Source: a virus
Reading direction: 5' to 3' (one strand)
IMG/VR virus record: IMGVR_UViG_3300021964_000079
Location: 1-56,987 of that record
DNA: 56,987 nt
Positions 25,013 to 31,892 of this stretch are shown in pieces. Numbering within the stretch: the first letter of the stretch is position 1; each line of letters opens with the position of its first letter. A model generated the notes under the pieces. It saw only the letters and a program-made list of their open reading frames with translations. It did no database searches and was not told where the DNA came from. The translations under genes and the position numbers were made by a program.

Positions 25013-25038
25013 AAAGGGGGAACCGAAGTTCCCCCTTT
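25013..25038. terminator. Bidirectional rho-independent terminator
   Basis: AAAGGGGGAAC, loop CGAA, GTTCCCCCTTT: 11-bp stem with A run upstream and T run downstream, between the converging tape-measure and gp32 genes. Confidence 0.92.
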
Positions 25039-25041
25039 CTC

Positions 25042-25926
25042 TTACTCGTTTGCCAACTTTTCAAAGTAGGACATTGTGTCCCCATCATCATCAGTATCAA
25101 CAGTAGGCGCTGGAGTAGGTTTTGTATCTACTTTAGGTTCAGCCCAAGGTGCATCTTCCATCACCTCTGTTGCCTTACCTACTGTGGTAGTCCCAGAAAG
25201 AACCATATCCAAACGCTTCTTCAGTTCATCGTAGGACTTGAAGTTAGATTCCCCAGTAAACTCTGATAGAGGATACTGCGTCTTCCAAAGCTCTTCCAGC
25301 TTGTCATCATCATCAAACAACGGACTTGGTGCTTCAAACTCAGACTTGTCATAGTTCCAGTAACCATCAACCATACGAAGCTTCAACTTGAAGTTCGCAC
25401 CTTCCCAGAAATCGAAGGGATTGACAGGACTTTCATCTTGGAATGCAGGCTGCATTGCTTCCATGCACTTGTCAAAGATTTTCTTACCGAAACGATAAAG
25501 CATAACCTTACCCTCGTTCTGAGGATTCGCAGGGTCTTGCACAACATAGATGTTGGCAAAGTACTGCAACTTACGCTTCTGTTTACGGGCAATCTCCTTG
25601 TCAGACTCAACACCAGAGTTCCAATATGCAGAGTTCATCTCTGATACGGGATCATTCTGTCCAATGGTGGTGAGAGAGTTCTCAATATACCACTGTCCAG
25701 TAGGGCCTTGAAACGCATGGTTCCAGACCTTTGCCCAAGGCATATCCTCACCCTCTACTGCGGGTAGGAAACGAATAACAGCATAACCGTTGCCGGTCTT
25801 ATCCATCGTAGGTTTCCAGAGGCGGTCATCCTGATAGGACTTCTTATCTTGGGGGGCGTTTTCTGCTTGGACTGCACCAAGCAGTTTGTCCAACGAATTG
25901 GACTTCTTGAGCGCACTTAACGACAT
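25042..25926 (-). CDS. 32: Single-stranded DNA-binding protein gp32-like
   Basis: A 294-residue protein. N-terminal MSLSALKKSNSLDKL is the cooperativity LAST-type region; the OB-core includes GYAVIRFLPAVEGED and KLQYFANIYVVQDPANPQNE ... VMLYRFGKKIFDKC; the C-terminal tail is acidic (VDTDDDGDTMSYFEKLANE). T4 gp32 uses His64 and three Cys to bind zinc in the core; here only one Cys is found in the whole protein, so the zinc site is absent. It is the first gene after the terminator and has its own promoter. Confidence 0.94.
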   Translation of the reverse strand: MSLSALKKSNSLDKLLGAVQAENAPQDKKSYQDDRLWKPTMDKTGNGYAVIRFLPAVEGEDMPWAKVWNHAFQGPTGQWYIENSLTTIGQNDPVSEMNSAYWNSGVESDKEIARKQKRKLQYFANIYVVQDPANPQNEGKVMLYRFGKKIFDKCMEAMQPAFQDESPVNPFDFWEGANFKLKLRMVDGYWNYDKSEFEAPSPLFDDDDKLEELWKTQYPLSEFTGESNFKSYDELKKRLDMVLSGTTTVGKATEVMEDAPWAEPKVDTKPTPAPTVDTDDDGDTMSYFEKLANE

Positions 25927-25965
25927 ATGTATTCTCCTTATGTAAATATATGCGATTTCGTATGT

Positions 25966-26751
25966 TTATAGTGTTACCACTTTATCACAAAAATCTGCTT
26001 TTGTCAAGTAACTTAGATTATTTTCTTGAATAAATTCCTCTTTGGCATCTACCCAAGAAAACTGAACATCCTTGAACTCTCTAAAAACAGTTTGCATTTG
26101 GTTCTGCCAGTTCACTGGATTAAAACCTCTTGCATCACTGGGCAGATAATTATCTGTCCCTTTATATATGTTGTTCAACGGCTCATCATATGATGATAGG
26201 TCAAACCCCAATATATAAATCTCTGTTGCACCCTGCTGACATGCAAGGTGCATAGCGGTGTTACCCGCTGACCATCCAATAGGAAAGTCAATCGTATTTA
26301 TGTTGTCATCCTCATAGACATATGTAATCCAAAGTCCAACATCCTTCTCCAGCTTCATCTGAAGGTCTTTCATATCAAGGTGGGGAAACTGTTGAATTGC
26401 AGATTCAATCCTTTCACTGAGTCCCACAGGGTCTTTACCTGATATTACACAACGGTCTGTAATGCCTGTTGTCTTGTGAATGAATGTCTCTGGAATGTCA
26501 TACCCCATAAGCATCATGTCTGCTACATCAGCAGGAAGGACTGTCCAGTTTGCAAACCAGCACTGAATATCTCTCCAATTGTTGGATTCGTAAATCTCCT
26601 GCTGCATACCATAGTCAACTGCAACAAGGTTGTCCACCATCACATCACGCCAGATTGCATTGCAACCCCATGTGACAGCATCCACCTCATACTGTTTATC
26701 ACCGAACCACTTGCGTGACTCACCATTACCAATTACTACTGCCTTAGACAT
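25966..26751 (-). CDS. DUF115/sialyltransferase-fold-like protein
   Basis: A 261-residue protein with the order VVIGNGESRKWFGD, VTWGCNAIWRD, LVAVDYGMQQ, and IGWSAGNTAMHLACQQGATE ... IYILGFDLSSYD. This arrangement (GNG-S, CN, xSGxxA, Y-L-G-F/I-D) is like DUF115 and the CST-type sialyltransferase fold. It could transfer a sugar to a surface or nucleotide target, but that is inference. Overlaps the ThyX stop by 8 bases. Confidence 0.55.
   Translation of the reverse strand: MSKAVVIGNGESRKWFGDKQYEVDAVTWGCNAIWRDVMVDNLVAVDYGMQQEIYESNNWRDIQCWFANWTVLPADVADMMLMGYDIPETFIHKTTGITDRCVISGKDPVGLSERIESAIQQFPHLDMKDLQMKLEKDVGLWITYVYEDDNINTIDFPIGWSAGNTAMHLACQQGATEIYILGFDLSSYDEPLNNIYKGTDNYLPSDARGFNPVNWQNQMQTVFREFKDVQFSWVDAKEEFIQENNLSYLTKADFCDKVVTL
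25979..26007 (-). promoter_or_regulatory. Sigma70-like early promoter for gp32
   Basis: TTGACA (26002-26007), 17 bases, TAAAGT (25979-25984), inside the end of the upstream gene, giving a leader of about 46 bases. Confidence 0.65.
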
Positions 26752-27409
26752 TACTGATATCCGTCATGAGGGGGAAAATCTTTGCAATCTCACGAGCACA
26801 TGCAATCGCAATATCCTGATGTTCCTTCTGTGTACCATTCGCACTCCGTAGGTCAATGTAGTGTACCCATGAGCGTAGTGTACCGTTCATGTATAGTCGG
26901 GACACTGTGTTGCCCTCTGGAAGAACTGCACGAGCCTGTTCCTTGGCAATACCATTATAAATGGCCCACTCATAGACCTTTTTAGCTTGTCGGATAATCT
27001 CCGTCTGTCTCATTCGAAAATCTTCATTCAGTCGGCGGTTGTCCTCACTCAGATCGATACTGTTCTGCCTGTTCTTAGGGTCTTGCAAACGTGCATCCCT
27101 AGTCTCAAATGACAAATCCTTGGTAGGGTCTGCATACCGCTGGCTGAACTCTTGAAACGAAAAAGATCGGTGTCGTAGAATCTGACGAGCAATGTCCCTC
27201 GTTGTCTCAATCTCCAAACATGCACTAACCATCTCTAGGGGTGACCAGTGCTTATGCTTGATGAGATACTTGATAAGCTTCTCGCTGGTGATCTTGTTGT
27301 TCTGGTTACCGGGATTGGATACCCTCGCACAATATGCGATGAGTTCCTGTGCGTCATCTACACCAATAATGTTATCTGGTGTAGAATGTGATGTCATTCT
27401 TACTTTCAT
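26744..27409 (-). CDS. thyX: Flavin-dependent thymidylate synthase ThyX
   Basis: A 221-residue protein with the ThyX signature RHRSFSFQEFSQR at residues 79-91 and the C-terminal PEGN..SRLYMNGTLRSWVHY. It methylates dUMP using FAD and methylenetetrahydrofolate; the dCMP deaminase supplies dUMP and the class I ribonucleotide reductase feeds the pool. Length and motifs are complete. Confidence 0.96.
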   Translation of the reverse strand: MKVRMTSHSTPDNIIGVDDAQELIAYCARVSNPGNQNNKITSEKLIKYLIKHKHWSPLEMVSACLEIETTRDIARQILRHRSFSFQEFSQRYADPTKDLSFETRDARLQDPKNRQNSIDLSEDNRRLNEDFRMRQTEIIRQAKKVYEWAIYNGIAKEQARAVLPEGNTVSRLYMNGTLRSWVHYIDLRSANGTQKEHQDIAIACAREIAKIFPLMTDISNV

Positions 27410-27422
27410 AATATCTCCAAAA

Positions 27423-27496
27423 TGGTGCTGGTAGAAAGAATCGAACTCTCAATTAAGGTTTACAAAACCCTCGTTATACCGTTTAACTATACCAGC
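27423..27496 (-). tRNA. tRNA-Thr (anticodon UGU)
   Basis: Acceptor GCTGGTA/TACCAGC, D-arm, anticodon arm AGGGT-TTTGTAA-ACCTT (anticodon TGT), T-arm with TTCGATT, and encoded 3' ACCA. The 74-nt cloverleaf is complete. It sits between thyX and a small coiled-coil gene on the same strand. Confidence 0.93.
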
Positions 27497-27504
27497 TATT
27501 CCAT

Positions 27505-27702
27505 CTACTTGTTAGAGTTAAACCTACGCTGAGGTTTATAACCCTTTGGCCAAGTGGGTTGGCGATTAGCAAGTGTCTTAACTCGCTCCGACAGTTCGTC
27601 GTTTTTAACCGACATCTCAGCGTTGACAAATTGCATTGCCTTCACTTCTTTTTCTAGTTCCCGGCACCGTGCCTCAAAGAACCCCTCTACTCTATCCATC
27701 AA
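27505..27702 (-). CDS. Small coiled-coil protein (65 aa)
   Basis: A helical peptide (CRELEKEVKAMQFVNAEMSV...) with a heptad pattern and a basic tail (KPQRRFNSNK). The ATG overlaps the gp59 stop as ATGA; a promoter inside the end of the gp59 gene serves it. Function unknown. Confidence 0.65.
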   Translation of the reverse strand: MMDRVEGFFEARCRELEKEVKAMQFVNAEMSVKNDELSERVKTLANRQPTWPKGYKPQRRFNSNK

Positions 27703-28280
27703 CTGGACTCCTCTATGAGTTTTAATAGTCTTATCTTATACTGTTCTTGATCAATTGTCAAGAACCTTTCGTAATTATTCATCAGATTATCTAAATCAAT
27801 CCATATGATATCATCCTCTAATTGTTTATTCCAATCTGGTCCAAAGTTGACCAGCTCATCTAGTATGATCAATGTCTCTAATGACACTCGGCCACCTAGA
27901 AACTCTTTCATTAATTTTGGGTGCTGCCCATTCGTTACTGTGAACAAATCCTCAAACGCTTCTACAAGAGGTTTCATCTCTACCTCAAACAGATCAAAGA
28001 AACCCTGTCGTTTTAGTTTCCATGACTCGTAGTTCTCATCATTGAAGTTGGCAATATACCCCTTCTTGTCCTTGATGAAATTTGATACAAAGTAGTTTTG
28101 AATTTCTTGTTCTGTGTTGTACTTGCGTGAAAGTTTTACGAAGAACGATCTGTCCTTACGTTTATAGAAGGTGTCTCTCTTGATACGAGTCTTGCCCTTG
28201 TATGTTACAAAGTCATAGTCACCCTTACCAAAGTGTGCTTTCATAGCACAGTACATTAGATAAACGTCAATCGGTTCCAT
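27699..28280 (-). CDS. 59: Helicase loader gp59-like
   Basis: A 193-residue protein (T4 gp59 is 217) with the same opening order as T4: VYLMYCAMKAHFGKGDYDFV, a strand, KRDTFYKRKDRSFFVKLSRK and IQNYFVSNFIKDKKGYI. The C-terminal half is helical. gp59 loads gp41 helicase onto gp32-covered DNA. It is preceded by small membrane-protein genes and gp33, the 59-33 order of T4. Confidence 0.85.
   Translation of the reverse strand: MEPIDVYLMYCAMKAHFGKGDYDFVTYKGKTRIKRDTFYKRKDRSFFVKLSRKYNTEQEIQNYFVSNFIKDKKGYIANFNDENYESWKLKRQGFFDLFEVEMKPLVEAFEDLFTVTNGQHPKLMKEFLGGRVSLETLIILDELVNFGPDWNKQLEDDIIWIDLDNLMNNYERFLTIDQEQYKIRLLKLIEESS
27733..27761 (-). promoter_or_regulatory. Sigma70-like early promoter
   Basis: TTGACA (27756-27761), 17 bases, TAAGAT (27733-27738), within the 3' end of gp59. 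It would transcribe the coiled-coil gene and the tRNA-Thr. Confidence 0.6.
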
Positions 28281-28413
28281 TACAGATACGCTTCGATACC
28301 CAATCAGTTAAAATGCAGGGGATTACCCCGTGAATAATTAGAACAATAGCCATCACCCACGCATGAGCAAGGTGCATAAAATAGTTAGTGTTGTTTTCCT
28401 TGAGATGTTTCAT
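28267..28413 (-). CDS. DUF6356-like membrane protein (48 aa)
   Basis: Product MKHLKENNTNYFMHLAHAWV... with one membrane helix and HGVIPCILTD; the HLxENN...H...A...HGxIP pattern matches small membrane proteins I recall as DUF6356. The ATG overlaps the upstream TGA as TGATG and its end overlaps gp59 by 14 bases. Function unknown. Confidence 0.6.
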   Translation of the reverse strand: MKHLKENNTNYFMHLAHAWVMAIVLIIHGVIPCILTDWVSKRICNGTD

Positions 28414-28535
28414 CAGTCCATAAACTTCCTGTCTTTAATTAAATGATGCAGTCTATGTTTGACTACAGTGAAGAATAGAACAAATAAATTATTTGCCCTG
28501 TATGTTCCGTTTGGAACTTTCAGTTCATATGTCAT
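28413..28535 (-). CDS. Small hypothetical protein (40 aa)
   Basis: Product MTYELKVPNGTYRANNLFVL... with one hydrophobic stretch (NLFVLFFTVV) and a basic end. Start overlaps the gp33 stop as ATGA; stop overlaps the next ATG. Coupled on both sides, so likely translated. Confidence 0.5.
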   Translation of the reverse strand: MTYELKVPNGTYRANNLFVLFFTVVKHRLHHLIKDRKFMD

Positions 28536-28750
28536 ACTGGAAGCTGTGCCTGTCTTGGAAGAAAGTTTAGTTCCCGTGCGTTTGCTTCAATCTTCTCTTT
28601 GAGACTCTTGGAAATAAGACGGCCCACTGTATCGGGTTCAATCTCTTGACGATGGCAATAGTCAAGGACTGCTTCCAAATGAGTGATATTCTTTTCGTTT
28701 GCAATACGTTCGATTTCCATCGAAAATGTCTTTGCAGTATTCAGTGCCAT
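28532..28750 (-). CDS. 33: Late transcription coactivator gp33-like
   Basis: A 72-residue helical protein (MALNTAKTFSMEIERIANEK ... LISKSLKEKIEANARELNFL) matching short gp33 proteins of marine T4-like phages (T4 gp33 is 112). gp33 bridges the sliding clamp gp45 and RNA polymerase at TATAAATA promoters, of which several occur in this window. The position directly upstream of gp59 matches T4. Confidence 0.72.
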   Translation of the reverse strand: MALNTAKTFSMEIERIANEKNITHLEAVLDYCHRQEIEPDTVGRLISKSLKEKIEANARELNFLPRQAQLPV

Positions 28751-28767
28751 GTGTACTCCATTAAAAT

Positions 28768-28796
28768 AAAAAATGGGGGTTTTTGAAAGGAACCCC
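28768..28796 (-). terminator. Rho-independent terminator
   Basis: On the minus strand GGGGTT (28791-28796) pairs with AACCCC (28776-28781), followed by ATTTTTTATTTTA. It ends the transcript of the exported beta-rich protein. Confidence 0.8.
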
Positions 28797-28809
28797 GTAA
28801 CCTTTAGTC

Positions 28810-29181
28810 TTAGAACTTATATTCAGTCTTAACACCGACAATTTTATCGGCGGTTTCAAAATCATTATTGAAATTGACTTCACCATAAGGTGTAATACCA
28901 AAGGATTCATTCACATCAAATGTATATCCACCCCAAAACTCAACATTAGAAATTTCACTGTCGTCCCAGCTAAACGATGGTTTAACTGACAGATCAAATC
29001 CCTTAATTCCAGCAACCACACCAAATTTTGTAGAGGTTGTTTCCTGAGTTACATTACGCTCAGTATCAGTCACAAAGGACATGTCAATTTTAGGTAGAAC
29101 AGATGAAACTTTCTTCTCTTCTGCCATAGCAACACTTGAAATACAAGTTGCTAGTGCAACTCCGATCATTAGTTTCTTCAT
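28810..29181 (-). CDS. Exported beta-rich (outer-membrane-like) protein
   Basis: A 123-residue protein with a clear Sec signal peptide (MKKLMIGVALATCISSVAMA, cleavage after AMA) and a body of alternating strands (KFGVVAGIKGFDLSVKPSFS, NVEFWGGYTFDVN) ending in an aromatic residue (KTEYKF), as in outer-membrane beta-barrel proteins. It would be periplasmic or outer-membrane located. Possibly alters the host surface; that is inference. Confidence 0.75.
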   Translation of the reverse strand: MKKLMIGVALATCISSVAMAEEKKVSSVLPKIDMSFVTDTERNVTQETTSTKFGVVAGIKGFDLSVKPSFSWDDSEISNVEFWGGYTFDVNESFGITPYGEVNFNNDFETADKIVGVKTEYKF

Positions 29182-29205
29182 TTGTTTAGTCTCCCTTTAA
29201 AAGTT

Positions 29206-29228
29206 GAGGGGCTAACCGTTGGCCCCTC
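29206..29228. other. Hairpin GAGGGGC/GCCCCTC
   Basis: A 7-bp GC-rich inverted repeat with a 9-nt loop between the HTH gene and the exported-protein gene. On the minus strand it is followed by AACTTTTAAAGGGAG, so it could be a weak terminator or sit in the leader of the exported-protein gene. Confidence 0.5.
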
Positions 29229-29277
29229 ACGGATGTATTACGGCATCACCCGTTAGTAGTGGTATTTAGTCTGTTAA

Positions 29278-29547
29278 TCAGACACCCTGTGCAAGAGCAC
29301 GATAACCAGCAGCAATCACAGCACGGGTTGGCTTACCAATACGATACTTATTGTAAACCTTAGTCTCACCTTCAAACACACTAGTGCGTTTGTTGAGATA
29401 TACAGGATATCCCTGCATACGAAGTGAGCTCATGAGCGCTCGAACATTCTTAACGCCATATCGAGCGCTAATCTGTTTCGCAGTAAGTTCAGTACCGTTT
29501 TCGAGAGCGGCAATAACCTTAGAAGTCTTAGTCGTAGTTTTAGTCAT
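29278..29547 (-). CDS. HTH DNA-binding protein (89 aa)
   Basis: Residues about 10-50 form a winged-helix/HTH pattern (NGTELTAKQISARYGVKNV, RALMSSLRMQGYPVYLNKRT). A Thr/Lys-rich start and basic end follow. I use the ATG at 29547; ATGs at 29559 and 29598 also occur. It has a strong promoter and lies just below the tmRNA. Probably a transcriptional regulator of early genes. Confidence 0.68.
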   Translation of the reverse strand: MTKTTTKTSKVIAALENGTELTAKQISARYGVKNVRALMSSLRMQGYPVYLNKRTSVFEGETKVYNKYRIGKPTRAVIAAGYRALAQGV

Positions 29548-29647
29548 AGTATAATTCATCCTTTCAAGATGATAAGTTAGACAATATTTGTCAGACACAA
29601 AGTGTTTCGTTTGAATTTCACAAACTCATCAGTGACATTATATACAG

Positions 29648-29676
29648 AGTATAACAGGTTATTATATATTTGTCAA
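29648..29676 (-). promoter_or_regulatory. Sigma70-like early promoter
   Basis: TTGACA (29671-29676), 17 bases, TATACT (29648-29653). Confidence 0.78.
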
Positions 29677-29864
29677 TACTCTTTTTGAATAAAGTGGTGG
29701 GTATTCTGTTGCAAGGAACCCACCGAACCCCGAAAGATTATGCTGCTAGAGCGTAATCTCCATAGTTTGCATTATCGTTTGCATTTAGAAATTTGACCAA
29801 TAACGCAGTCATCCGACAATTCTCCACTCATCTATTCCAGCCTGTCGATCCTATTTCGCCCCCA

Positions 29865-29963
29865 TCAAAAAGAGATTTTACCATAACCAAGTAACAAGGC
29901 TATGATACCAGAAATGAGAATAATATCAGCGCATACACTCCAAAGAATATATAACTTAAACAT
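29865..29963 (-). CDS. Micro-ORF, 32-aa membrane peptide, inside permuted tmRNA
   Basis: Reads MFKLYILWSVCADIILISGI... with one membrane helix, ending two bases before the coding-piece GGGGGCG. It lies wholly in the intervening segment that would be removed on maturation. No Shine-Dalgarno. May be chance. Confidence 0.3.
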   Translation of the reverse strand: MFKLYILWSVCADIILISGIIALLLGYGKISF

Positions 29964-30027
29964 AAATACCGATATTTTTTTTACTAGAGGATTCTTCATC
30001 TGAATCTCCTGATATCATCTCTTTCAT
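29956..30027 (-). CDS. Micro-ORF, 23-aa acidic peptide, inside permuted tmRNA
   Basis: Reads MKEMISGDSDEESSSKKNIG... and starts behind AAAAGGAGATTGTC, a strong Shine-Dalgarno placed directly after the tmRNA CCA. The next micro-ORF overlaps its end. Whether it is translated is unknown. Confidence 0.35.
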   Translation of the reverse strand: MKEMISGDSDEESSSKKNIGIYV

Positions 30028-30110
30028 GACAATCTCCTTTTGGTGGAGGCGGGGGGTATCGCACCCCCGTCCAGTTCTGTATTCAATTCGTATCATCAAA
30101 TTGTATCTTA

Positions 30111-30139
30111 TATATAACACACGGGGATTAATAAGTCAA
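30111..30139 (-). promoter_or_regulatory. Sigma70-like promoter for tmRNA
   Basis: TTGACT (30134-30139), 17 bases, TATATA (30111-30116); predicted start near 30104, matching the 5' end of the acceptor piece. Confidence 0.65.
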
Positions 30140-30502
30140 GTGCTTTATTGGCATTCCTTTAATTTTTTTTGGTAATGAAAGTAAAGTTCCACCCACTCCC
30201 TGACTTAAAATACACGCCCACTTACCCTGTATTTCTAATACTGTGGCTGTACCCGTGGTTTCATTTATATAGGACATGACAACACTTTTCTGTTCTGCAT
30301 CTACCCAAGCGGAAATTGATTCTTCACCAAACTCTTTGACCTTATCCATAACTTCCTTTACAGGACCGCATAACACAGGTTTCTGTGTTACAATCCAATT
30401 TGGAAATTCTTTTAAATCTTGTGGTTCTGGAATTGTTTCTTGCGCTAAGGTTTGGCTACCCATTAACAGAAACACTGCCAGTACTGCTACTAGAGGTTTC
30501 AT
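30128..30502 (-). CDS. Exported small protein (124 aa)
   Basis: Signal peptide MKPLVAVLAVFLLMGSQTLA with cleavage before QE, then a 100-residue domain with two Cys (PVLCGPVKEV, KWACILSQG) that may form a disulfide. Periplasmic. Start chosen at 30502 because the longer frame adds a polar segment before the signal peptide. It overlaps the end of the nuclease gene by 47 bases. Function unknown. Confidence 0.7.
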   Translation of the reverse strand: MKPLVAVLAVFLLMGSQTLAQETIPEPQDLKEFPNWIVTQKPVLCGPVKEVMDKVKEFGEESISAWVDAEQKSVVMSYINETTGTATVLEIQGKWACILSQGVGGTLLSLPKKIKGMPIKHLTY

Positions 30503-31172
30503 TCTGTTTGCTCCATTCTGCAACGGTTTCCACTAGAGCATCAAGGTATTCGTGTTTGTCTCTTACAAACTCTTGGACAGTTCCATCCTCTGTTACTACT
30601 AAAATCACTACCTGAGAGATTTCTATGCCAGTTCTTTCTCCGAACATCTCTGCATACGCAGAACCCTGAATGTAATAACTTTCGTTCCATTCGTCTTTAC
30701 GCTCTTTGGTTGATGTCTTGAAGTCGATAATCGACGGTACACCATTGTACTCTGCAATACAATCAACCCTTCCCGCTACCTTATATTTATCACTATAGAG
30801 TCCTGCTTCTTGTGCATATATGTTATCAATATTGCATAATGCTTTGTCTGCAAGTTGACCAAAAAGACAATATGGCAGGAAATTCTTCTTGTGTTTCGCC
30901 CATTCCTTGGGGAAATTGGTCGGCATGTTGTTGAGGTAATCTTCACACATGTGGTGAACCTTAGTGCCACGATTCGCAGCAGTTCGTGCTACATGGTTGG
31001 CAACTTCATTACCTACCCTCTTACGCCACTCCATCAGTCCCTTCTTATTACGGACTGATAGAACTGTTGTGATTGATGGATACTTATTACCCTCTGGTGT
31101 CTCATATAGACGAACACCGTCCTTATTAGTTGCTGTTATGGGTTGCAACTCCACCCCTACATGATTAAACAT
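30456..31172 (-). CDS. PD-(D/E)XK exonuclease (RecB/MGME1-like)
   Basis: A 238-residue protein with the nuclease core VAGRVDCIAEYNGVPSIIDF followed by KTSTKERK: Asp in GRVD, the E/D-x-K pair in IDFKTS, and the preceding helix NRGTKVHHMCEDYL. This pattern is typical of phage RecB-like and mitochondrial MGME1-like exonucleases, which process DNA ends or recycle host DNA. Confidence 0.82.
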   Translation of the reverse strand: MFNHVGVELQPITATNKDGVRLYETPEGNKYPSITTVLSVRNKKGLMEWRKRVGNEVANHVARTAANRGTKVHHMCEDYLNNMPTNFPKEWAKHKKNFLPYCLFGQLADKALCNIDNIYAQEAGLYSDKYKVAGRVDCIAEYNGVPSIIDFKTSTKERKDEWNESYYIQGSAYAEMFGERTGIEISQVVILVVTEDGTVQEFVRDKHEYLDALVETVAEWSKQNETSSSSTGSVSVNG

Positions 31173-31183
31173 TATTTAATTTT

Positions 31184-31531
31184 CTATTCCTCTTCCCAAG
31201 TATTATTAGAGCTATTAAAAACCTTAACTGTACCATCTTCTCCTGTAATTCTGCCAGTTATGTTGTTTGAGGACATATGTGTATTATATTGATCCCGCCG
31301 TTTGATCCAGTTAGGGGCGGGGTTATCTTCACTAGGAAGATTGTTTATATAATCTGCTTTGGATGCCCAAACATAACTACTTGTTTGCACTAGATTATCG
31401 CTATCAAAACTAGTGGAGATGGTAACATTTTCGAGAATGCGACCCTCACCACTTAACCCCAAATCTTCCCTCGGCCATTGAGTTGAAGTGTTAGGTCTTG
31501 TTATAACTCTTGTGACTGTGTAAGTTGTCAT
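31184..31531 (-). CDS. Late hypothetical protein (115 aa)
   Basis: Begins MTTYTVTRVITRPNTSTQWP, a beta-rich protein with Asn/Ser/Thr-rich segments and no recognised family. The TATAAATA box at 31553-31560 and GGAG before the ATG mark it as a late gene, so it may be a virion component. Confidence 0.65.
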   Translation of the reverse strand: MTTYTVTRVITRPNTSTQWPREDLGLSGEGRILENVTISTSFDSDNLVQTSSYVWASKADYINNLPSEDNPAPNWIKRRDQYNTHMSSNNITGRITGEDGTVKVFNSSNNTWEEE

Positions 31532-31552
31532 ATTTAATCTCCATTTATCATA

Positions 31553-31560
31553 TATTTATA
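31553..31560 (-). promoter_or_regulatory. Late promoter TATAAATA
   Basis: Exact match, 22 bases upstream of the 115-residue gene. Confidence 0.8.
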
Positions 31561-31562
31561 AC

Positions 31563-31892
31563 CTATGATAACGCACGAATCCTTGTCGCAGAAATCTTTT
31601 CTATTTCTTCACCAAGATGTTCTTGCTCAATATCATACCCAACATCTCTACCATATGTGATATTCACTATATTCGGAACGTGCATAATAATATAATCCTT
31701 ATCATACTCATATCCGTGATTTTTAAGATCAGCAATAACGTCTGGTTGATCAAACCATCCCTCACCAGTGAGTCGAACCATTATTGCAACTTGGCCAGTC
31801 TTTGCGTGAGCTCTCTTGAAAAGTTCTCTGTGTCCTTTATGCCATGGTTGAAACCGTCCAAGCATTTGAACAGTTGGTTTGTATCTATCCAT
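31563..31892 (-). CDS. HxGH nucleotidyltransferase
   Basis: A 109-residue cytidylyltransferase-superfamily domain: MLGRFQPWHKGHRELFKRA carries the HxGH motif (W-H-K-G-H) and EEIEKISATRIRALS the ISxTxIR motif that binds the triphosphate. The GRFQPWH form is closest to NMN adenylyltransferases, but ATP sulfurylases are in the same superfamily, which matters because the next genes are APS-kinase-like and sulfotransferase-like. The start overlaps the kinase by 112 bases. Confidence 0.8.
   Translation of the reverse strand: MDRYKPTVQMLGRFQPWHKGHRELFKRAHAKTGQVAIMVRLTGEGWFDQPDVIADLKNHGYEYDKDYIIMHVPNIVNITYGRDVGYDIEQEHLGEEIEKISATRIRALS

Larger units (their letters stand above)
29696..30104 (-). ncRNA. 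ssrA: Circularly permuted two-piece tmRNA (ssrA)
   Basis: On the minus strand the acceptor piece comes first: T-arm GGGGG-TGCGATA-CCCCC (30052-30068), acceptor strand CGCCTCC (30045-30051) and encoded ACCA ending at 30041. The coding piece follows at 29863 with GGGGGCG, which pairs fully with CGCCTCC (one G-U), then GAAATAGGATCGACAGG, a tmRNA-like 5' region. The tag frame at 29738-29782 reads ANDNANYGDYALAA and ends TAA; the ALAA end is a classical protease tag. A 7-bp hairpin (29696-29724) closes the 3' side. tmRNA rescues stalled ribosomes. Permuted tmRNA is best known in alphaproteobacteria, pointing to the host group. Confidence 0.9.
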
